NCBI RefSeq assembly: GCF_900230255.1
Contig: NZ_OCNJ01000007.1
Coordinates: 248,001 to 312,000 of the forward strand
Length of the DNA: 64,000 nucleotides
Direction of reading: 5' to 3'
Source of the DNA: Caenispirillum bisanense
GTDB taxonomy: Bacteria > Pseudomonadota > Alphaproteobacteria > Rhodospirillales > Rhodospirillaceae
The notes under the pieces are model-generated. The model saw only the letters and a program-made list of their open reading frames with translations. It ran no database searches and was not told where the DNA came from. Shown here one piece after another: positions 8,837 to 19,744 of the stretch. A program made the translations under genes and the position numbers. How positions within the stretch are numbered: the stretch's first letter is position 1; each line of letters begins with the position of its first letter.

Positions 8837-9153
8837 GGCGACTGGTCGGCCTGACAACGCCTCGGCGCATGGAGCGAGGACGGCCGACGCCAGCGCCGCC
8901 GTGGATGGCCGGATCAAGTCCGGGCATGACAATTTTTTCTTCCTCCCAGTAACTTGGCACGCCCGGCCTCCGGGACCTCCGAGCCGGGCATTCACGGCTC
9001 CCCGAGCGGCCGCCGTGGAGGAAGGAGGCCGAACCGGCATTCTTGCCACAGGGATCATTCGGATATAATTGGCCTGATTTCGGTATCCGAAAGATCCAAC
9101 ACAGCGATCCGTGCGTAAAGATAATCCCCAGACCAAACCCGAGGATCCCCCGC
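8837..9153. other. Intergenic region carrying a palindromic repeat pair
   Basis: These 317 bases lie between the sensor kinase and the chemoreceptor gene. Apart from the repeat at 8900-8996 and a ribosome site (GAGGAT) before 9154, nothing was recognised. A frame is open from 9043 into the chemoreceptor, but the extra residues look non-coding. Confidence 0.5.
8900..8996. repeat. Dispersed palindromic repeat, inverted pair
   Basis: One arm (8900-8930) reads GTGGATGGCCGGATCAAGTC and continues to CATGAC. After a T-rich 25-base spacer the second arm (8957-8996) has the inverted form GCCCGGCC...GAGCCGGGCAT. The same two motifs recur at 29172-29350. The second arm here contains an extra CCTCCG unit. 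Such elements are widespread between genes in alphaproteobacteria and may act as terminators or transcript stabilisers. Confidence 0.75.
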
Positions 9154-10629
9154 ATGTTCCGGAGCCCCCGCCCATCCGCGGCCGCGAAATACGCCGCCCT
9201 GAGCGCCACCCACGCGATGATCGAGTTCACGCCGACCGGCGAAGTTCTCGACGCCAATGGGGCGTTCCTCGACCTCATGGGCTACCGGCTGGAGGACGTG
9301 CGGGGCCGTCACCACAGCCTGTTCGTCGCCCCCGAGGATCGGACTTCGGAGACCTACGCGGCCTTCTGGCGCGATCTCGCCGCCGGCCGGCACTTCACGT
9401 CGGAGTACAAGCGGCTGCGCAAGGACGGGCACGAGGTGTGGATCCAGGGCACCTACCTGCCCATCCGCGACCGCCGCGGCGCCGTCGCGAGCGTGCTGAA
9501 GATCGCCAGCGACATCACCGACCGCAAGCGCCGCAGCGCCGACTTCGAGGGTCAGGTCACCGCCATCGGCCAGTCCCAGGCGGTGATCCACTTCACCATG
9601 GACGGCACGATCCTGGAGGCCAACGACAACTTCCTCGCGGCCATGGGCTACCGCGCCGACGAGATCGTCGGCAAGCACCACAGCCTGTTCATGGCCCGCG
9701 ACGACCGCACCGGCAGCTACGACGCCTTCTGGCGCGAGCTGCAGGCCGGCAAGGCCATGATCGGCGAGGTCCGCCGCGTCACCAAGTCCGGGCGCGACAT
9801 CTGGCTGCAGGCCTCCTACACCCCCATCCGCGACATGAACGGCCGGCTGTTCAAGGTGGTGAAGTATGCCACCGACATCACCGCCGCCGTCCACGAGCGC
9901 CGCGAGCGGCAGGAGATCCAGCGCGTCATCGACGGCGAGCTGAACGGCATCGCCGACGCCGTCGCCGGCGCCGCCGGTCAGGCCTCGGCCGCCGCCTCGG
10001 CGTCGGACGAGACCACCTCCACCGTCCAGGCCGTCGCCGCCGGAACCGAGCAGCTGGCCGCGTCCATCCAGGAGATCAGCCACCAGGTCACCCAGGCGCT
10101 GGACGTCTCGCGCCGTGCCGTGGCGCAGGCCGAGCGCAGCACCGGCATCGTCGGCGGCCTCGCCACCGCCGCCGCCCGCATCGACGAAGTGGTCAAGCTC
10201 ATCAACGACATCGCCAGCCAGACCAACCTGCTGGCGCTCAACGCCACCATCGAGGCGGCGCGGGCCGGCGATCTCGGCAAGGGCTTCGCGGTGGTCGCCA
10301 ACGAGGTGAAGAGCCTCGCCAAGCAGACCTCGACGGCGACGGAGGAAATCGCCGGTCAGGTGGCCGCCGTGCAACAGGCGACGGAAGGGGTCGTCGCCGC
10401 CATCCGCGACATGAGCGGTACCATCGACCTGCTGAACGAGATTTCCGGCAACATCTCGGCGGCGGTCGAGGAACAGTCGGCGGTCACCCGCGACATTTCG
10501 CAGAACATGCAGGTCGCCGCCGACGGCGTGCACCGCATCTCGGCCAGCGTGCGCGACATCGCCGCGGCGTCGGAGCAGATCGACGACGCCACCGCCAAGG
10601 TGCGACGGTACTCGGCGAAGGTGGCCTGA
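9154..10629 (+). CDS. Soluble methyl-accepting chemotaxis protein with two PAS domains
   Basis: The 491-residue protein has no membrane segment. Two tandem PAS domains (about 20-125 and 140-245) are clear repeats of each other: each has MGY followed by KHHSLF or RHHSLF, and each ends in a VxKxAxDIT motif. The C-terminal MCP signalling domain has its hairpin tip at [20 protein letters not shown]. Cytoplasmic PAS receptors of this type usually sense redox state or oxygen through flavin or heme and feed CheA. The start at 9154 follows GAGGAT. No che genes are adjacent, so it probably joins a remote chemotaxis array. Confidence 0.93.
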   Translation: MFRSPRPSAAAKYAALSATHAMIEFTPTGEVLDANGAFLDLMGYRLEDVRGRHHSLFVAPEDRTSETYAAFWRDLAAGRHFTSEYKRLRKDGHEVWIQGTYLPIRDRRGAVASVLKIASDITDRKRRSADFEGQVTAIGQSQAVIHFTMDGTILEANDNFLAAMGYRADEIVGKHHSLFMARDDRTGSYDAFWRELQAGKAMIGEVRRVTKSGRDIWLQASYTPIRDMNGRLFKVVKYATDITAAVHERRERQEIQRVIDGELNGIADAVAGAAGQASAAASASDETTSTVQAVAAGTEQLAASIQEISHQVTQALDVSRRAVAQAERSTGIVGGLATAAARIDEVVKLINDIASQTNLLALNATIEAARAGDLGKGFAVVANEVKSLAKQTSTATEEIAGQVAAVQQATEGVVAAIRDMSGTIDLLNEISGNISAAVEEQSAVTRDISQNMQVAADGVHRISASVRDIAAASEQIDDATAKVRRYSAKVA

Positions 10630-10651
10630 CCGGGCGGGATCGGGCCGGCGG

Positions 10652-12538
10652 CTACGGCGCCTTGGGGGCCGTTTCCGCCGGCACCTGCACGTGGTCGAGG
10701 GGGCGCTTGACCGCCGCCACCAGCCCGGCCGTCACCAGCGTGCCGACGACGATGGCGACGATGTACATGCCCAGGTTCCCGACGGCATTGGGGATGCCGA
10801 GCACGAAGATGCCGCCGTGCGGCGCCCGCAGCGTGCAGCCGAAGAACATGGAGAGTGCGCCGGTCACCGCGCTGCCGGCCATGATGCAGGGGATCACCCG
10901 CACCGGGTCCTTGGCGGCGAAGGGGATGGCGCCTTCGGTGATGAAGCAGATGCCGAGCACGCCGGCCGCCTTGCCGGCCTCCTGCTCCTCGGCGTTGAAC
11001 TTGCGGCGGGCGATGAAGGTGGCGAGCGCGAGGCCGAGCGGCGGCGTCATGCCGGCGGCCATGGTCGCCGCCATGGGTCCGAAGGTGTCGGAGCCCAGCA
11101 GTCCGACCGAGAAGGTATAGGCCGCCTTGTTCACCGGCCCGCCCATGTCGAAGGCCATCATGGCACCCAGCAGCACGCCGAGCAGCACGGCATTGGTCCC
11201 CGACAGGCCGTTCAGCCAGGCCGTCAGCCCGTCCATGATCGCTTTCACCGGCGCGCCCACCACGTAGATCATCAGAAGCCCGGTGATGCCGCCGGCGATC
11301 AGCGGGATGATGAGCACCGGCTTCAGCCCTTCCAGGGTCTGCGGCAGCGGCAGGCGGTCGCGCAGGAACAGCGACACGTAGCCGGCGATGAACCCGGCGA
11401 TGATGCCGCCGAGGAAGCCGGCCCCCAGCTGGCTCGCCAGCATGCCGCCGATGAGGCCCGGCGCGATGCCCGGCCGGTCGGCGATGGAATAGGCGATGAA
11501 GCCGGCCAGGATCGGCACCATGAGCGCGAAGGCCGCGCCGCCGCCGATCTGCATGAGGGCGGCGGGGATGGTCCCTTCCTGCTCGAAGGCGTCGATGCCC
11601 CAGACGAAGGAGAGCGCGATGAGCAGCCCGCCCGCCACCACCAGCGGCAGCATGTAGGACACGCCCGTCAGCAGGTGCTTGTAGGGCCCGGCCCGCTGGG
11701 CGCTGAGCTGCTGCTTGGCGCGCTGCACCTCCTGCTGGTAGCCGGGCGACCCGGCGGCCCCGGTGGCCGCCCCGGCCGCCCCCTCGCCCGCCGTCTTGCC
11801 GGCGGGGGTGGCGAGCGCCTGTTCGATGACGGCGCGGCCGTTCTTCAGGGCGGCGGCGGTGGAGGTCATGACCATGGCCTTGCCGGCGAAGCGGTCCGTC
11901 GCGACGTTCATGTCGGCGGCGATGACCACGGCGTCGGCGTCGCGGATGTCCTCGTCGGTGAGCTGGTTCTTGGCACCGACCGACCCTTGCGTCTCCACCT
12001 TCATGGCGTGGCCCATCTCCAGCGCCGCCTTGCGCAGGCTTTCGGCCGCCATGAAGGTATGGGCGATGCCCGTCGGGCAGGCGGTGATGGCGACCAGCCG
12101 CTTGCCGCCGGCAGGGGCCGCCGGCACCGGCTCGGGCACGGCACCGCGCTCAGCCCGGGCCTCCGCCCGCGCCTCGTCGGCCGGCGGCGGGGGTGGCGGC
12201 GGAGCGGCAGTCGCGCGGCCGGAGGATGCGGGCGCCTGTCGCCCCAGCGCCGCCTCGATCACCGCCCGCGGGTCGCGAATGGCGGCGGCGGTGGAAGTGC
12301 TGTGGATGGGCTTGCCGCCGAACCGCTCCGTCGGGACGGTGGTGTCGGCGGCGAGGATGACCACGTCGGCCGCCTCGATCTGGTCGAAGGTGAGTTCCGA
12401 GCCCGCCCCGGCGGAGCCGCGCGTCTCGACGGCGATGTCGTGGCCGAGCAGGCTCGCCTGCTTCTTCAGCGCCTCGGCGGCCATGAAGGTGTGGGCGATG
12501 CCCGTCGGGCAGGCGGTGACGGCGACGATCCGGGCCAT
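10652..12538 (-). CDS. fruA: Fructose-specific PTS permease EIIBBC (FruA)
   Basis: The 628-residue protein has two tandem EIIB domains. Each carries the phosphocysteine in the motif [15 protein letters not shown] (near residues 10 and 155), and they are joined by an alanine/proline-rich linker. A multi-span EIIC domain (about 285-615) follows, with the signatures [11 protein letters not shown] and [13 protein letters not shown]. The protein imports fructose and phosphorylates it to fructose-1-phosphate using phosphate relayed from FruB. The first EIIB is probably the non-catalytic B' domain known from E. coli FruA. It ends the leftward operon fruB-fruK-fruA and converges on the chemoreceptor gene with 22 bases between stops. 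Confidence 0.95.
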   Translation of the reverse strand: MARIVAVTACPTGIAHTFMAAEALKKQASLLGHDIAVETRGSAGAGSELTFDQIEAADVVILAADTTVPTERFGGKPIHSTSTAAAIRDPRAVIEAALGRQAPASSGRATAAPPPPPPPADEARAEARAERGAVPEPVPAAPAGGKRLVAITACPTGIAHTFMAAESLRKAALEMGHAMKVETQGSVGAKNQLTDEDIRDADAVVIAADMNVATDRFAGKAMVMTSTAAALKNGRAVIEQALATPAGKTAGEGAAGAATGAAGSPGYQQEVQRAKQQLSAQRAGPYKHLLTGVSYMLPLVVAGGLLIALSFVWGIDAFEQEGTIPAALMQIGGGAAFALMVPILAGFIAYSIADRPGIAPGLIGGMLASQLGAGFLGGIIAGFIAGYVSLFLRDRLPLPQTLEGLKPVLIIPLIAGGITGLLMIYVVGAPVKAIMDGLTAWLNGLSGTNAVLLGVLLGAMMAFDMGGPVNKAAYTFSVGLLGSDTFGPMAATMAAGMTPPLGLALATFIARRKFNAEEQEAGKAAGVLGICFITEGAIPFAAKDPVRVIPCIMAGSAVTGALSMFFGCTLRAPHGGIFVLGIPNAVGNLGMYIVAIVVGTLVTAGLVAAVKRPLDHVQVPAETAPKAP

Positions 12539-12564
12539 TCCGGGGCTCCTTCGGACGGACGGGT

Positions 12565-13527
12565 TCAGCGCGGCAGCGGGGTGATGCGCACGTCGGACAT
12601 GCGGGCCTCCACCTCCGCCGGCGGCGGCAGGCGGGGCCCGAGGGTGGTGAGGGCGGCGGCGGAGAAGGCGGTGGCGAGGCGGGCGCGGTCGGCCAGCGAC
12701 AGCCCGCGCAAGAGGCCGAGCACGAGCCCCGCCACCATGGCGTCCCCCGCCCCGACCGTGGAGGCGACGGCGACGGACAGCGGCGCGGCGTGCACGGCCT
12801 CGCCGGGCTCCACCAGCACCGCGCCCTCGCCGCCCAGCGACACGACGACGGAGCCGACGCCGCGGTCCATGAGGTCGCGGGCGGCGGCGGCCACCTCGGC
12901 GGGGTCGTCGCCGACCCGTCCGACCAGTTCGCGCAGCTCGTGGATGTTGGGCTTGATGAGCGCCGGGCCGGCGCCGACGCCGTGGCGCAGCGGCGCCCCG
13001 CTGGCGTCCAGGATGACCTTCCGGCCGCGCCCCTTCAGGCGGGCGATCAGGCGGGCGTAGACGTCGTCCTCCACCCCCGCCGGCACCGAGCCGGACAACA
13101 CGAAGACCTCGTGATCGGCGGCGAGGGCGTCGAGGGTGGCGCCCACCTCTTCCAGGGCGGCCGGCGTCGCCGTCGGGCCGGGGAAGTTGAGGTCGGTGAC
13201 CGCCGCCTCGCCCGCCGCCGCCTCGTCGATGAGCTTGACGTTGGTGCGGGTGCGCCCCGCCAGGCCGATGAAGCGGTCGGCGATGCCCTTTTGCGCGAAC
13301 AGGTCGGCGAAGGGCCGCGCGTTCTCCAGCCCCATGAGGCCGGTGACGCTCACCCCGACGCCGAAGTCGGCCAGGAAGCTCGCCACGTTGACGCCCTTGC
13401 CGCCCGGGTCGGCGCGGTCCCAGGCGATGCGGTTGACGCGCCCCGGCCGGAAGTCGCGCATGCCGGCGGTCAGGTCGATGGCGGGGTTGAGGGTGACGGT
13501 GCAGACGCGGACGGTGCGGTCGGGCAT
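12565..13527 (-). CDS. fruK: 1-phosphofructokinase (FruK)
   Basis: The 320-residue PfkB-family kinase has the N-terminal motif [17 protein letters not shown] and the C-terminal anion-hole/catalytic motif [12 protein letters not shown]. It converts fructose-1-phosphate to fructose-1,6-bisphosphate. The start at 13527 has an AAAGGA site at good spacing. An in-frame ATG at 13548 overlaps the fruB stop codon (ATGA) and would add seven residues, so translational coupling is possible either way. The gene lies between fruB and fruA, as in other fru operons. Confidence 0.94.
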   Translation of the reverse strand: MPDRTVRVCTVTLNPAIDLTAGMRDFRPGRVNRIAWDRADPGGKGVNVASFLADFGVGVSVTGLMGLENARPFADLFAQKGIADRFIGLAGRTRTNVKLIDEAAAGEAAVTDLNFPGPTATPAALEEVGATLDALAADHEVFVLSGSVPAGVEDDVYARLIARLKGRGRKVILDASGAPLRHGVGAGPALIKPNIHELRELVGRVGDDPAEVAAAARDLMDRGVGSVVVSLGGEGAVLVEPGEAVHAAPLSVAVASTVGAGDAMVAGLVLGLLRGLSLADRARLATAFSAAALTTLGPRLPPPAEVEARMSDVRITPLPR

Positions 13528-13544
13528 GGCGTGGTCCTTTCCGC

Positions 13545-16067
13545 TCATGCCAGCCGGCGCACGTCGGCGGCGGTGCGGCAGGCGAGCGCCGCCTCGGCCA
13601 GCTCGCGGCACTCGCCGTAGGACAGGCCGCGGATCTGCGCCTTCAACCCGGCGACGGCCGGCGGGCTCACCGACAGCTCGTCGACGCCGAGGCCGATGAG
13701 GATGGGGGCCGCCACCCGCTCCGCCGCCATGTTGCCGCACACGCCGACCCAGCAGCCGTGCGGATGGGCGGCATCGACCACGGCGCGGATGAGGCGCAGC
13801 ACGCTCGGGTGCAGGCCGTCGGCCTTGCGGGTGAGCGTCGGGTGCAGGCGGTCTATGGCGAGGGTGTACTGCGTCAGGTCGTTGGTGCCGATGGAGAAGA
13901 AGTCGACCTCGCGGGCGAACTCCGGCGCCATGAGGGCGGCCGAGGGCACCTCCACCATGATGCCCACCTCCACGCGCGGCGCGCCGATCTCGGCCCGCGC
14001 TTCCTCCAGCATGGCCTTGGCCTCGCGGAATTCCTCCAGCGTGCCGATCATGGGGAACATGACCTTCACCGCCCCTTCCGGGGCCCGCGTCGCCGCCCGC
14101 ATGATGGCGCGCAGCTGGCTGCGGAACAGCTCGGGCTTGGCGAGCGCGAGGCGGATGCCGCGCAGGCCGAGGAAGGGGTTGTCCTCCGGCGGCATGGGCA
14201 GGAAGGGAATGTCCTTGTCGCCGCCGATGTCGAGGGTGCGCACCACCAGCGGCAGGCCGTTCAGCGCCTCCACCATGCGGGTCAGTTCGGCGGCCTGCTC
14301 GTCCTCGGTGGGGGCTTCCTCGCGGCCGAGGAACAGGAACTCGGTGCGCAGCAAGCCGACACCTTCCGCCCCCGCCTCGACGGCCCGCGCCGCCTCGTCG
14401 GTGCGGCCGATGTTGGCGACCACCTCGATGCGCTCGCCGTCCGTCGTGAAGGCGGGCTTGTAGGCAGCGGCCTTGGCGTCCTGCGCGGCGGCGCGGCGCT
14501 CGTCGCGGGCGTCCTCGGCCTTGCGGCGGTCGTCGGCGTCGGGGGCGACCAGAAGGAGGCCGTGGTCGCCGTCGAGCACCACCTCCGTCCCGTCGTCCAC
14601 AGCATCGATCTCGTGCCCGAGCGACACGACGGCCGGGATGTCCAGCGAGCGGGCGAGGATGGCCGAGTGGCTGTTGGGGCCGCCGGCGGTGAGCGCGATG
14701 CCGAGCACCCTGGCGGTATCCAGGTTGGCGGTGTCGGACGGCGCGAGGTCTTCCGCCGCCAGGATCACCGGATGGTCGGGCATGGGCGCCGGGCTGAGCA
14801 CGCCGGTCTGCCCGGCCAGGATGCGCAGCACGCGGGCGCCGACGTCGCGCATGTCGTTGGCGCGTTCCTTCAGGGTCGCGTCGGACAGCTCGGCCATTTC
14901 CGCGGCGCGGCGGTCGGTGACGATCTGCCACGCCCGCCCGGCGGACTGGCCGCCGTCGATGAGCGCCTTGGCCTCGGCCGCCAGGTCGGGATCGTCGAGG
15001 AATTCCTGGTGGGCGAGGAAGATGGCCGCCTGCTTGGACCCCGCCCGCGCCGCCACCGCCGCATGCAGCGCCTGCAACTGGTGGCGCGCCTCCGCCATGG
15101 CCGCTTCCAGCGAGGCGGTCTCGCGCGAGGCGCCGCGGCTCTCGTCGCGGATCAGCACGTCCGGCCGGGCGAGACGATGCAACGGGCCGATGGCGAGACC
15201 CGGCGAGGCCGCCACGCCCTTGCGCACGTCGCCCGCGAAGTCGACGGCCGGCGCCGGACCGCGCCTGGCCGCCCCGGCGGTGCCTTCGTCGGGCAGGTCG
15301 TCGCCGGCGTCGTCTTCCTCGAGCCCCGCCCGCACCGCCTCGGCCAGCGCGCGCACGGCGGCCTTGGCGTCGCCGCCGTCGGCGAGGATGCGGATGGTGG
15401 ACCCGCTCTCGACCCCGAGGGTGAGCAGCGAGGCGAGGCTCTTGGCGTTGGCGACCTTGGCGCCGTGGGCGACCCGCACGTCGGCGGAAAACTGCTTGGC
15501 GAGCCCGGCGAAGACCGCCGCCGGCCGGGCATGCAGGCCGTGGTGACCGCTGACCGTCACGTCCTCCCGCACCGGATAGGCGGCATAGCGGTCGAGGTCG
15601 CCGCTTCCGCCGCCCGCCGCCGGGGCGGAAGCCTGGTCGCGGTCGCGGTTGAGGATGTCGAGCACGTCCTGCGGATCGCCGGTGGCGGCGAGCCGTCGGG
15701 CCGCCGCCTCGTCCTGCAGCACGTCGGTCAGGTTGGCGAGCACCTGGATGTGTTCGTCGGATTTGGCGGCGATGCCGACGGCGATATGCACCACCTCGCC
15801 GTCGCTCCAGGTCACGCCCTGCGGGAACTGGGCGACGCAGATGGCGGTGTCGCGGATCATGCCGCCGTCGCCGCGCAGGCCGTGCGGAATGGCGATGCCG
15901 TTGCCGAGGTAGGTGGCCGTCTGCTGCTCGCGCTTCAGCATGCTGTCGGCATAGGCCGGGTCTACCTTCCCGGCATCGGCCAGGATGGCGGCGGTCTTGC
16001 GGATGGCGTCGGCCTTGTCGGTGGCCGTCATGCCGAGGACCACCATGTCCTTGGACAGGCGTAGCAT
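13545..16067 (-). CDS. fruB: Fused PTS phosphotransferase EIIA(Fru)-HPr-EI (FPr/FruB type)
   Basis: The 840-residue fusion begins with an EIIA(Fru) domain (1-145, active histidine in GIAIPHGL). An HPr domain follows (about 168-260, phosphohistidine in GLHARPAA), and then a complete enzyme I (about 285-840). The enzyme I has its phosphohistidine in GGPNSHSAI and a PEP-binding barrel with MVEVPSAAL and GTNDLTQY. One polypeptide thus carries the whole soluble relay from PEP to FruA, independent of general PTS proteins. The start at 16067 follows GGGAGGAAGGGA; the frame stays open to 16139 but the extension is not family-like. It is first in the leftward fru operon, and no fructose repressor gene is adjacent. 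Confidence 0.94.
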   Translation of the reverse strand: MLRLSKDMVVLGMTATDKADAIRKTAAILADAGKVDPAYADSMLKREQQTATYLGNGIAIPHGLRGDGGMIRDTAICVAQFPQGVTWSDGEVVHIAVGIAAKSDEHIQVLANLTDVLQDEAAARRLAATGDPQDVLDILNRDRDQASAPAAGGGSGDLDRYAAYPVREDVTVSGHHGLHARPAAVFAGLAKQFSADVRVAHGAKVANAKSLASLLTLGVESGSTIRILADGGDAKAAVRALAEAVRAGLEEDDAGDDLPDEGTAGAARRGPAPAVDFAGDVRKGVAASPGLAIGPLHRLARPDVLIRDESRGASRETASLEAAMAEARHQLQALHAAVAARAGSKQAAIFLAHQEFLDDPDLAAEAKALIDGGQSAGRAWQIVTDRRAAEMAELSDATLKERANDMRDVGARVLRILAGQTGVLSPAPMPDHPVILAAEDLAPSDTANLDTARVLGIALTAGGPNSHSAILARSLDIPAVVSLGHEIDAVDDGTEVVLDGDHGLLLVAPDADDRRKAEDARDERRAAAQDAKAAAYKPAFTTDGERIEVVANIGRTDEAARAVEAGAEGVGLLRTEFLFLGREEAPTEDEQAAELTRMVEALNGLPLVVRTLDIGGDKDIPFLPMPPEDNPFLGLRGIRLALAKPELFRSQLRAIMRAATRAPEGAVKVMFPMIGTLEEFREAKAMLEEARAEIGAPRVEVGIMVEVPSAALMAPEFAREVDFFSIGTNDLTQYTLAIDRLHPTLTRKADGLHPSVLRLIRAVVDAAHPHGCWVGVCGNMAAERVAAPILIGLGVDELSVSPPAVAGLKAQIRGLSYGECRELAEAALACRTAADVRRLA

Positions 16068-16258
16068 GGCCGCTTCCCTTCCTCCCGGAGCCGCTCGCCC
16101 GGCGGCATTCAGGTTATGGCGGTTGAGAAAGGGTACCAAAATAGCCGCGCCGGTTTAACCCCTTCTCCCGGCGCATCTCCCGAAAGTCGATGCGCGCGTG
16201 GAGAAACGGTGGCCTGCGTCCGCCGGTTGCGGCAGGAGGGCGCGGGGAAGCCGCCCGC

Positions 16259-17035
16259 TCAGACGCCGCAGGCGGCGAGGTCGAGCATGAAGCGGTCGAA
16301 GCGCTTCTGGTCGAAGTCGTCCAACGCCGAGTGCAGATGCGCCCGTTCCGCCGGCGGCAGGTCGTGCAGCGGCGCGAACAGGGCCTGGAACAGGGTGCAG
16401 AACTCGGCCTTGCCGAAGGGCGCCGGCGCCTCGTTGCCGAGGGGCTTGGGCACCGGGATGAACATGTGGGCGCCGAGGCTGATGGACGACGGGTGGTACT
16501 GCATCAGCTTGACGAACCACTCGCGGCGGGCGTCGAAGTTCTTGAAGGCCTTGGCGATGGTCCACAGCACCTTGGCCTGGATGGCGCGCGCGTCGGGGTG
16601 GGCGTAGAAGGTGTCCCACTCGAAGTCCTCGCCCTTCTCCAGCTTCAGCACCTGCACGATGTCGGCGCAGGCCTCGGCGTAATGCTCCAGCTGCTCGCCG
16701 AGCGACAGCTGCAGGAAGTGGAACAGGTTGGGCAGGAGGGAGCGGTCGAGCCGCTCTTCGTTGAACAGTTGCGCCAGCGGGTGGACCATGAGGCGGCCGA
16801 GCGCGTTGCGCCGCATCTCCAGGCGCGAGTCCTTCTCGATCGCCTCCACCAGGTGGTCGTAGGCGTGGCCGTAGAAGGCGTCGAACTCGGGGTTCGACTT
16901 CAGCGCCTCGGCGACGGAGCGCAGCGTCGCGACCTCCACCGTGCCGCCCTTGGCCTTGGCGAGCACGCTCGCCACCAGGGCATCGAGGATCTGCCCGGTC
17001 ATCCGCCGCAGGTACTTTTCGCCGGAATGGCTCAT
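16259..17035 (-). CDS. Conserved hypothetical protein, 258 aa
   Basis: I do not recognise this protein. It is soluble and mostly helical, with charged and amphipathic segments and no signal peptide or metal-binding motif. The C-terminus is rich in Leu, Phe and Asp (ALDDFDQKRFDRFMLDLAACGV). The start at 17035 has AAGGG at 7-base spacing; the frame is open to 17164, but the added residues look random. It is transcribed away from cydAB and shares a 213-base divergent promoter with it. Codon usage matches its neighbours and G/C at third positions is high, so it is very probably real. Confidence 0.75.
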   Translation of the reverse strand: MSHSGEKYLRRMTGQILDALVASVLAKAKGGTVEVATLRSVAEALKSNPEFDAFYGHAYDHLVEAIEKDSRLEMRRNALGRLMVHPLAQLFNEERLDRSLLPNLFHFLQLSLGEQLEHYAEACADIVQVLKLEKGEDFEWDTFYAHPDARAIQAKVLWTIAKAFKNFDARREWFVKLMQYHPSSISLGAHMFIPVPKPLGNEAPAPFGKAEFCTLFQALFAPLHDLPPAERAHLHSALDDFDQKRFDRFMLDLAACGV

Positions 17036-17248
17036 TGCGCGACCCTTCGATCCATGCGCCCACAGGCTTACGCCCTTGGTGCGATAGTGCCCGGAATCGG
17101 TCGGACTTGGAAGCGTGACACGCAAGCGCTGCAGCCCGCGGGAAGACAGCCCGATCATCTGCAACCGCCGCGAAATATCCCGCGTTGCGGCAAGGGAGTT
17201 CCGACCCTCCGAAGCCGTCGCCGTTTCTCACTGCCCCGGGGAGATCCC

Positions 17249-18670
17249 ATGGACTTCGACCCCCTGCTGCTGTCGCGCATCCAGTTCGGCTTCGTGGTGT
17301 CGTTCCACATCCTGTTCCCGGCCTTCACCATCGGCCTGTCGGCCTATATCGCGCTGCTCGAAGTCCTGCACATGATCACCCGCAACGACGTGTGGGGGCG
17401 GCTGTCGCGGTTCTGGATCAAGATCTTCGGCGTGTCTTTCGGCATGGGCGTGGTGTCGGGCATCGTCATGTCCTACCAGTTCGGCATGAACTGGAGCCGG
17501 TTCTCGGAAAAGACCGGCAACGTGCTCGGCCCGCTGCTGACCTACGAGGTCCTGACGGCCTTCTTCCTGGAGGCGACCTTCCTCGGCATCCTGTTGCTCG
17601 GGCGGCGCAGGGTGTCGCAGGGCATGTTCACCATCGCCGCCATCACGGTGGCGCTCGGCACGCTGGCGTCGAGCTTCTGGATCCTCGCCGCCAACTCGTG
17701 GATGCACACCCCGGCCGGCTACGAGATCCTGCCCGACGGCAGTTTCGCGGTCACCGACTGGTGGGCGGCGATCTTCAATCCCTCCTTCCCCTACCGCCTG
17801 ACCCACATGGTGACGGCGGCCATGCTGACCACCGGCTTCTGCGTCATGGCGGTGTCGGCGTGGAAGCTGCGGCGCGGCGAGGCGGTGGTGGAAAGCCGCA
17901 CCATGATGTCCATGACCCTGTGGCTGCTGCTGATCCTGGCACCGGCCCAGGTGGTCATCGGCGATCTGCACGGCCTCAACACCCTGGAGCACCAGCCGTC
18001 CAAGCTGGCCGCCATCGAAGGCCACTTCGAGACCAACCGCGACGGCGAGGCCATGGGGCTCAGCCTGCTCGGCTGGCCCGACATGGACGCCGGCGAGATA
18101 CGCTGGAACCTGGAAATCCCCTATGCCGGCAGCATCCTGCTCACCCACAGCCTCACCGGCGAGGTGGCGGGGCTCGACCAGGTCGCGCGCGAGGACTGGC
18201 CGACGGTGCCCTACGTCTACTTCGGCTTCCGCCTCATGGTCGGCATCGGGCTGCTGATGGTGTTCATGGCGCTGGCCGGCAACCTGCTGCGCCTGCGCCG
18301 CGGCGGGCCGTGGGGCGCCGGGTGGTATCTGGCGCTGTCGCAGTGGTGCCTGCCCATCGGCTTCGTCGCCATCCTGGCCGGCTGGGTGGTGACCGAGCAC
18401 GGCCGCCAGCCGTGGGTGGTCTATGGCCTCATGCGCACCGCCGACGCCGTGACGCCGAGCCTGTCGGGCGGCGACGTGGTGTTCAGCTTCGCCCTGTTCA
18501 TCGCCGCCTATGCGGTCATCTTCCCGGCCGGCATCTGGTTCATCCGCAAGCTGATCGTCAAGGGTCCGCCGACCGAGCTGGAACCCGCCGGCCCCGGGCC
18601 GACCATCGGCATGAAGCAGCCCGCCGCGCGGGCCGCCCACGGCGCCGATGCCCCCGAAACGGGCACCTGA
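17249..18670 (+). CDS. cydA: Cytochrome bd-type quinol oxidase subunit I (cyanide-insensitive type)
   Basis: The 473-residue membrane protein has the heme ligand histidine in FHILFPAFTIGL, a second in PYRLTHMVTAAML, and the quinol-site region TEHGRQPWVVYG. The Q-loop between helices 6 and 7 is short (around HGLNTLEHQPSKLAAIEGHF), as in CioA/short-loop oxidases rather than E. coli CydA. The enzyme reduces oxygen to water with quinol electrons at high affinity. The ATG at 17249 is the first family-consistent start, and the upstream open frame from 16190 is not coding. cydB follows after 16 bases. Confidence 0.94.
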   Translation: MDFDPLLLSRIQFGFVVSFHILFPAFTIGLSAYIALLEVLHMITRNDVWGRLSRFWIKIFGVSFGMGVVSGIVMSYQFGMNWSRFSEKTGNVLGPLLTYEVLTAFFLEATFLGILLLGRRRVSQGMFTIAAITVALGTLASSFWILAANSWMHTPAGYEILPDGSFAVTDWWAAIFNPSFPYRLTHMVTAAMLTTGFCVMAVSAWKLRRGEAVVESRTMMSMTLWLLLILAPAQVVIGDLHGLNTLEHQPSKLAAIEGHFETNRDGEAMGLSLLGWPDMDAGEIRWNLEIPYAGSILLTHSLTGEVAGLDQVAREDWPTVPYVYFGFRLMVGIGLLMVFMALAGNLLRLRRGGPWGAGWYLALSQWCLPIGFVAILAGWVVTEHGRQPWVVYGLMRTADAVTPSLSGGDVVFSFALFIAAYAVIFPAGIWFIRKLIVKGPPTELEPAGPGPTIGMKQPAARAAHGADAPETGT

Positions 18671-18686
18671 GAAGGACACGCACGCC

Positions 18687-19700
18687 ATGGAGATGCCCAC
18701 CGCCGTCGACCTGACGCTCATCGCCGCCGCCATCCTGGCGCTCGGGGTGTTCATGTACGTGCTGCTGGACGGCTTCGACCTGGGGGTCGGGTTGCTCTAT
18801 CCCCTGGCGCCGTCGGAGCATTCGCGCGACCTGATGATGGACTCGGTCGCGCCCGTGTGGGACGGCAACGAGACCTGGCTGGTGCTCGGCGGCACCGCCC
18901 TGCTGGCGGCCTTTCCGCTCGCCTATGCGGTGCTGCTGCCGGCCTTCTACATCCCGCTCATGCTCATGCTGATCGGGCTGATCTTCCGCGGCGTGTGCTT
19001 CGAGTTCCGCGCCCAAGGCGGGCCGAGCAAAGGGTGGTGGTCGGTGGGCTTCTTCGCCGGCTCGCTGCTCGCCACCTTCGCGCAGGGCCTGGTGCTCGGC
19101 ACCTTCGTGCAGGGGGTGGAGGTGGAGGGGCGCCAGTTCGCCGGCGACCCGCTGGCCTGGGTGTCGCCCTTCAGCTTCCTGTGCGCCGCCGGGCTGATCT
19201 GCGGCTACGCCCTGCTCGGCGCCGGCTGGACCATCCTGAAGACGGAAGGCATCACCCGCGACTGGGCGTGGGAGCTGGTGGCGCCGCTGACGGTGATGGT
19301 GGTGGCGGCGGCGGTCGGCGTGTCGGTGTGGACGCCGTTCCTGCACGAGTGGATCGTGCAGCGCTGGTTCGAGTGGCCGCGCATCCTGTTCGTCGCCCCG
19401 GCGCCGGTGATCGGCGCCCTGCTCGCCGGACTGCTGCTGCGGGTGTCGCGCACCCACGACGACCGGGTGCCGTTCTTCGCGACGGTCGGGCTGTTCCTGT
19501 CGAGCTACTACGGCCTCGGCGTGACGCTGTGGCCCTACGTCATCCCGCCCGACATCACCATCTACGACGCCGCCAGCGCGCCGTCGGCGCAGGGCTTCGT
19601 GCTGGTCGGGCTCGGCATCCTGGTGCCCATCACCATCGGCTACACGGTCTATTCGTACTGGGTGTTCCGCGGCAAGGTGACGGGCGACGCCCACTACTAG
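18687..19700 (+). CDS. cydB: Cytochrome bd-type quinol oxidase subunit II
   Basis: The 337-residue integral membrane protein starts with the family motif LGVFMYVLLDGFDLGVGLL. Further on come VWDGNETWLVLGGTALLAAFP and FRGVCFEFR, all typical of CydB/CioB. It forms the heterodimeric oxidase with the preceding subunit. The ATG at 18687 follows AAGGA at a slightly long spacing; a second ATG lies at 18693. No CydX-like small gene was seen downstream. A short hairpin (GCCCG-ATGC-CGGGC near 19723) precedes the convergent acyl-CoA ligase gene. Confidence 0.94.
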   Translation: MEMPTAVDLTLIAAAILALGVFMYVLLDGFDLGVGLLYPLAPSEHSRDLMMDSVAPVWDGNETWLVLGGTALLAAFPLAYAVLLPAFYIPLMLMLIGLIFRGVCFEFRAQGGPSKGWWSVGFFAGSLLATFAQGLVLGTFVQGVEVEGRQFAGDPLAWVSPFSFLCAAGLICGYALLGAGWTILKTEGITRDWAWELVAPLTVMVVAAAVGVSVWTPFLHEWIVQRWFEWPRILFVAPAPVIGALLAGLLLRVSRTHDDRVPFFATVGLFLSSYYGLGVTLWPYVIPPDITIYDAASAPSAQGFVLVGLGILVPITIGYTVYSYWVFRGKVTGDAHY

Positions 19701-19744
19701 GGGCGCCGCCCTGCCCTACCCTGCCCGATGCCGGGCGATGGCCG

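Noticed and set aside
13528-14931. N-terminal extension of fruK back to 14931
   Set aside because: The extension reads through fruB in another frame and is Arg/Gly/Pro-rich. The kinase itself begins at 13527 (or at the coupled ATG 13548).
16190-17248. Long N-terminal extension of cydA
   Set aside because: The open frame is antisense to the hypothetical gene and lacks family similarity; CydA begins at MDFDPLLLSRIQFGF, at 17249.
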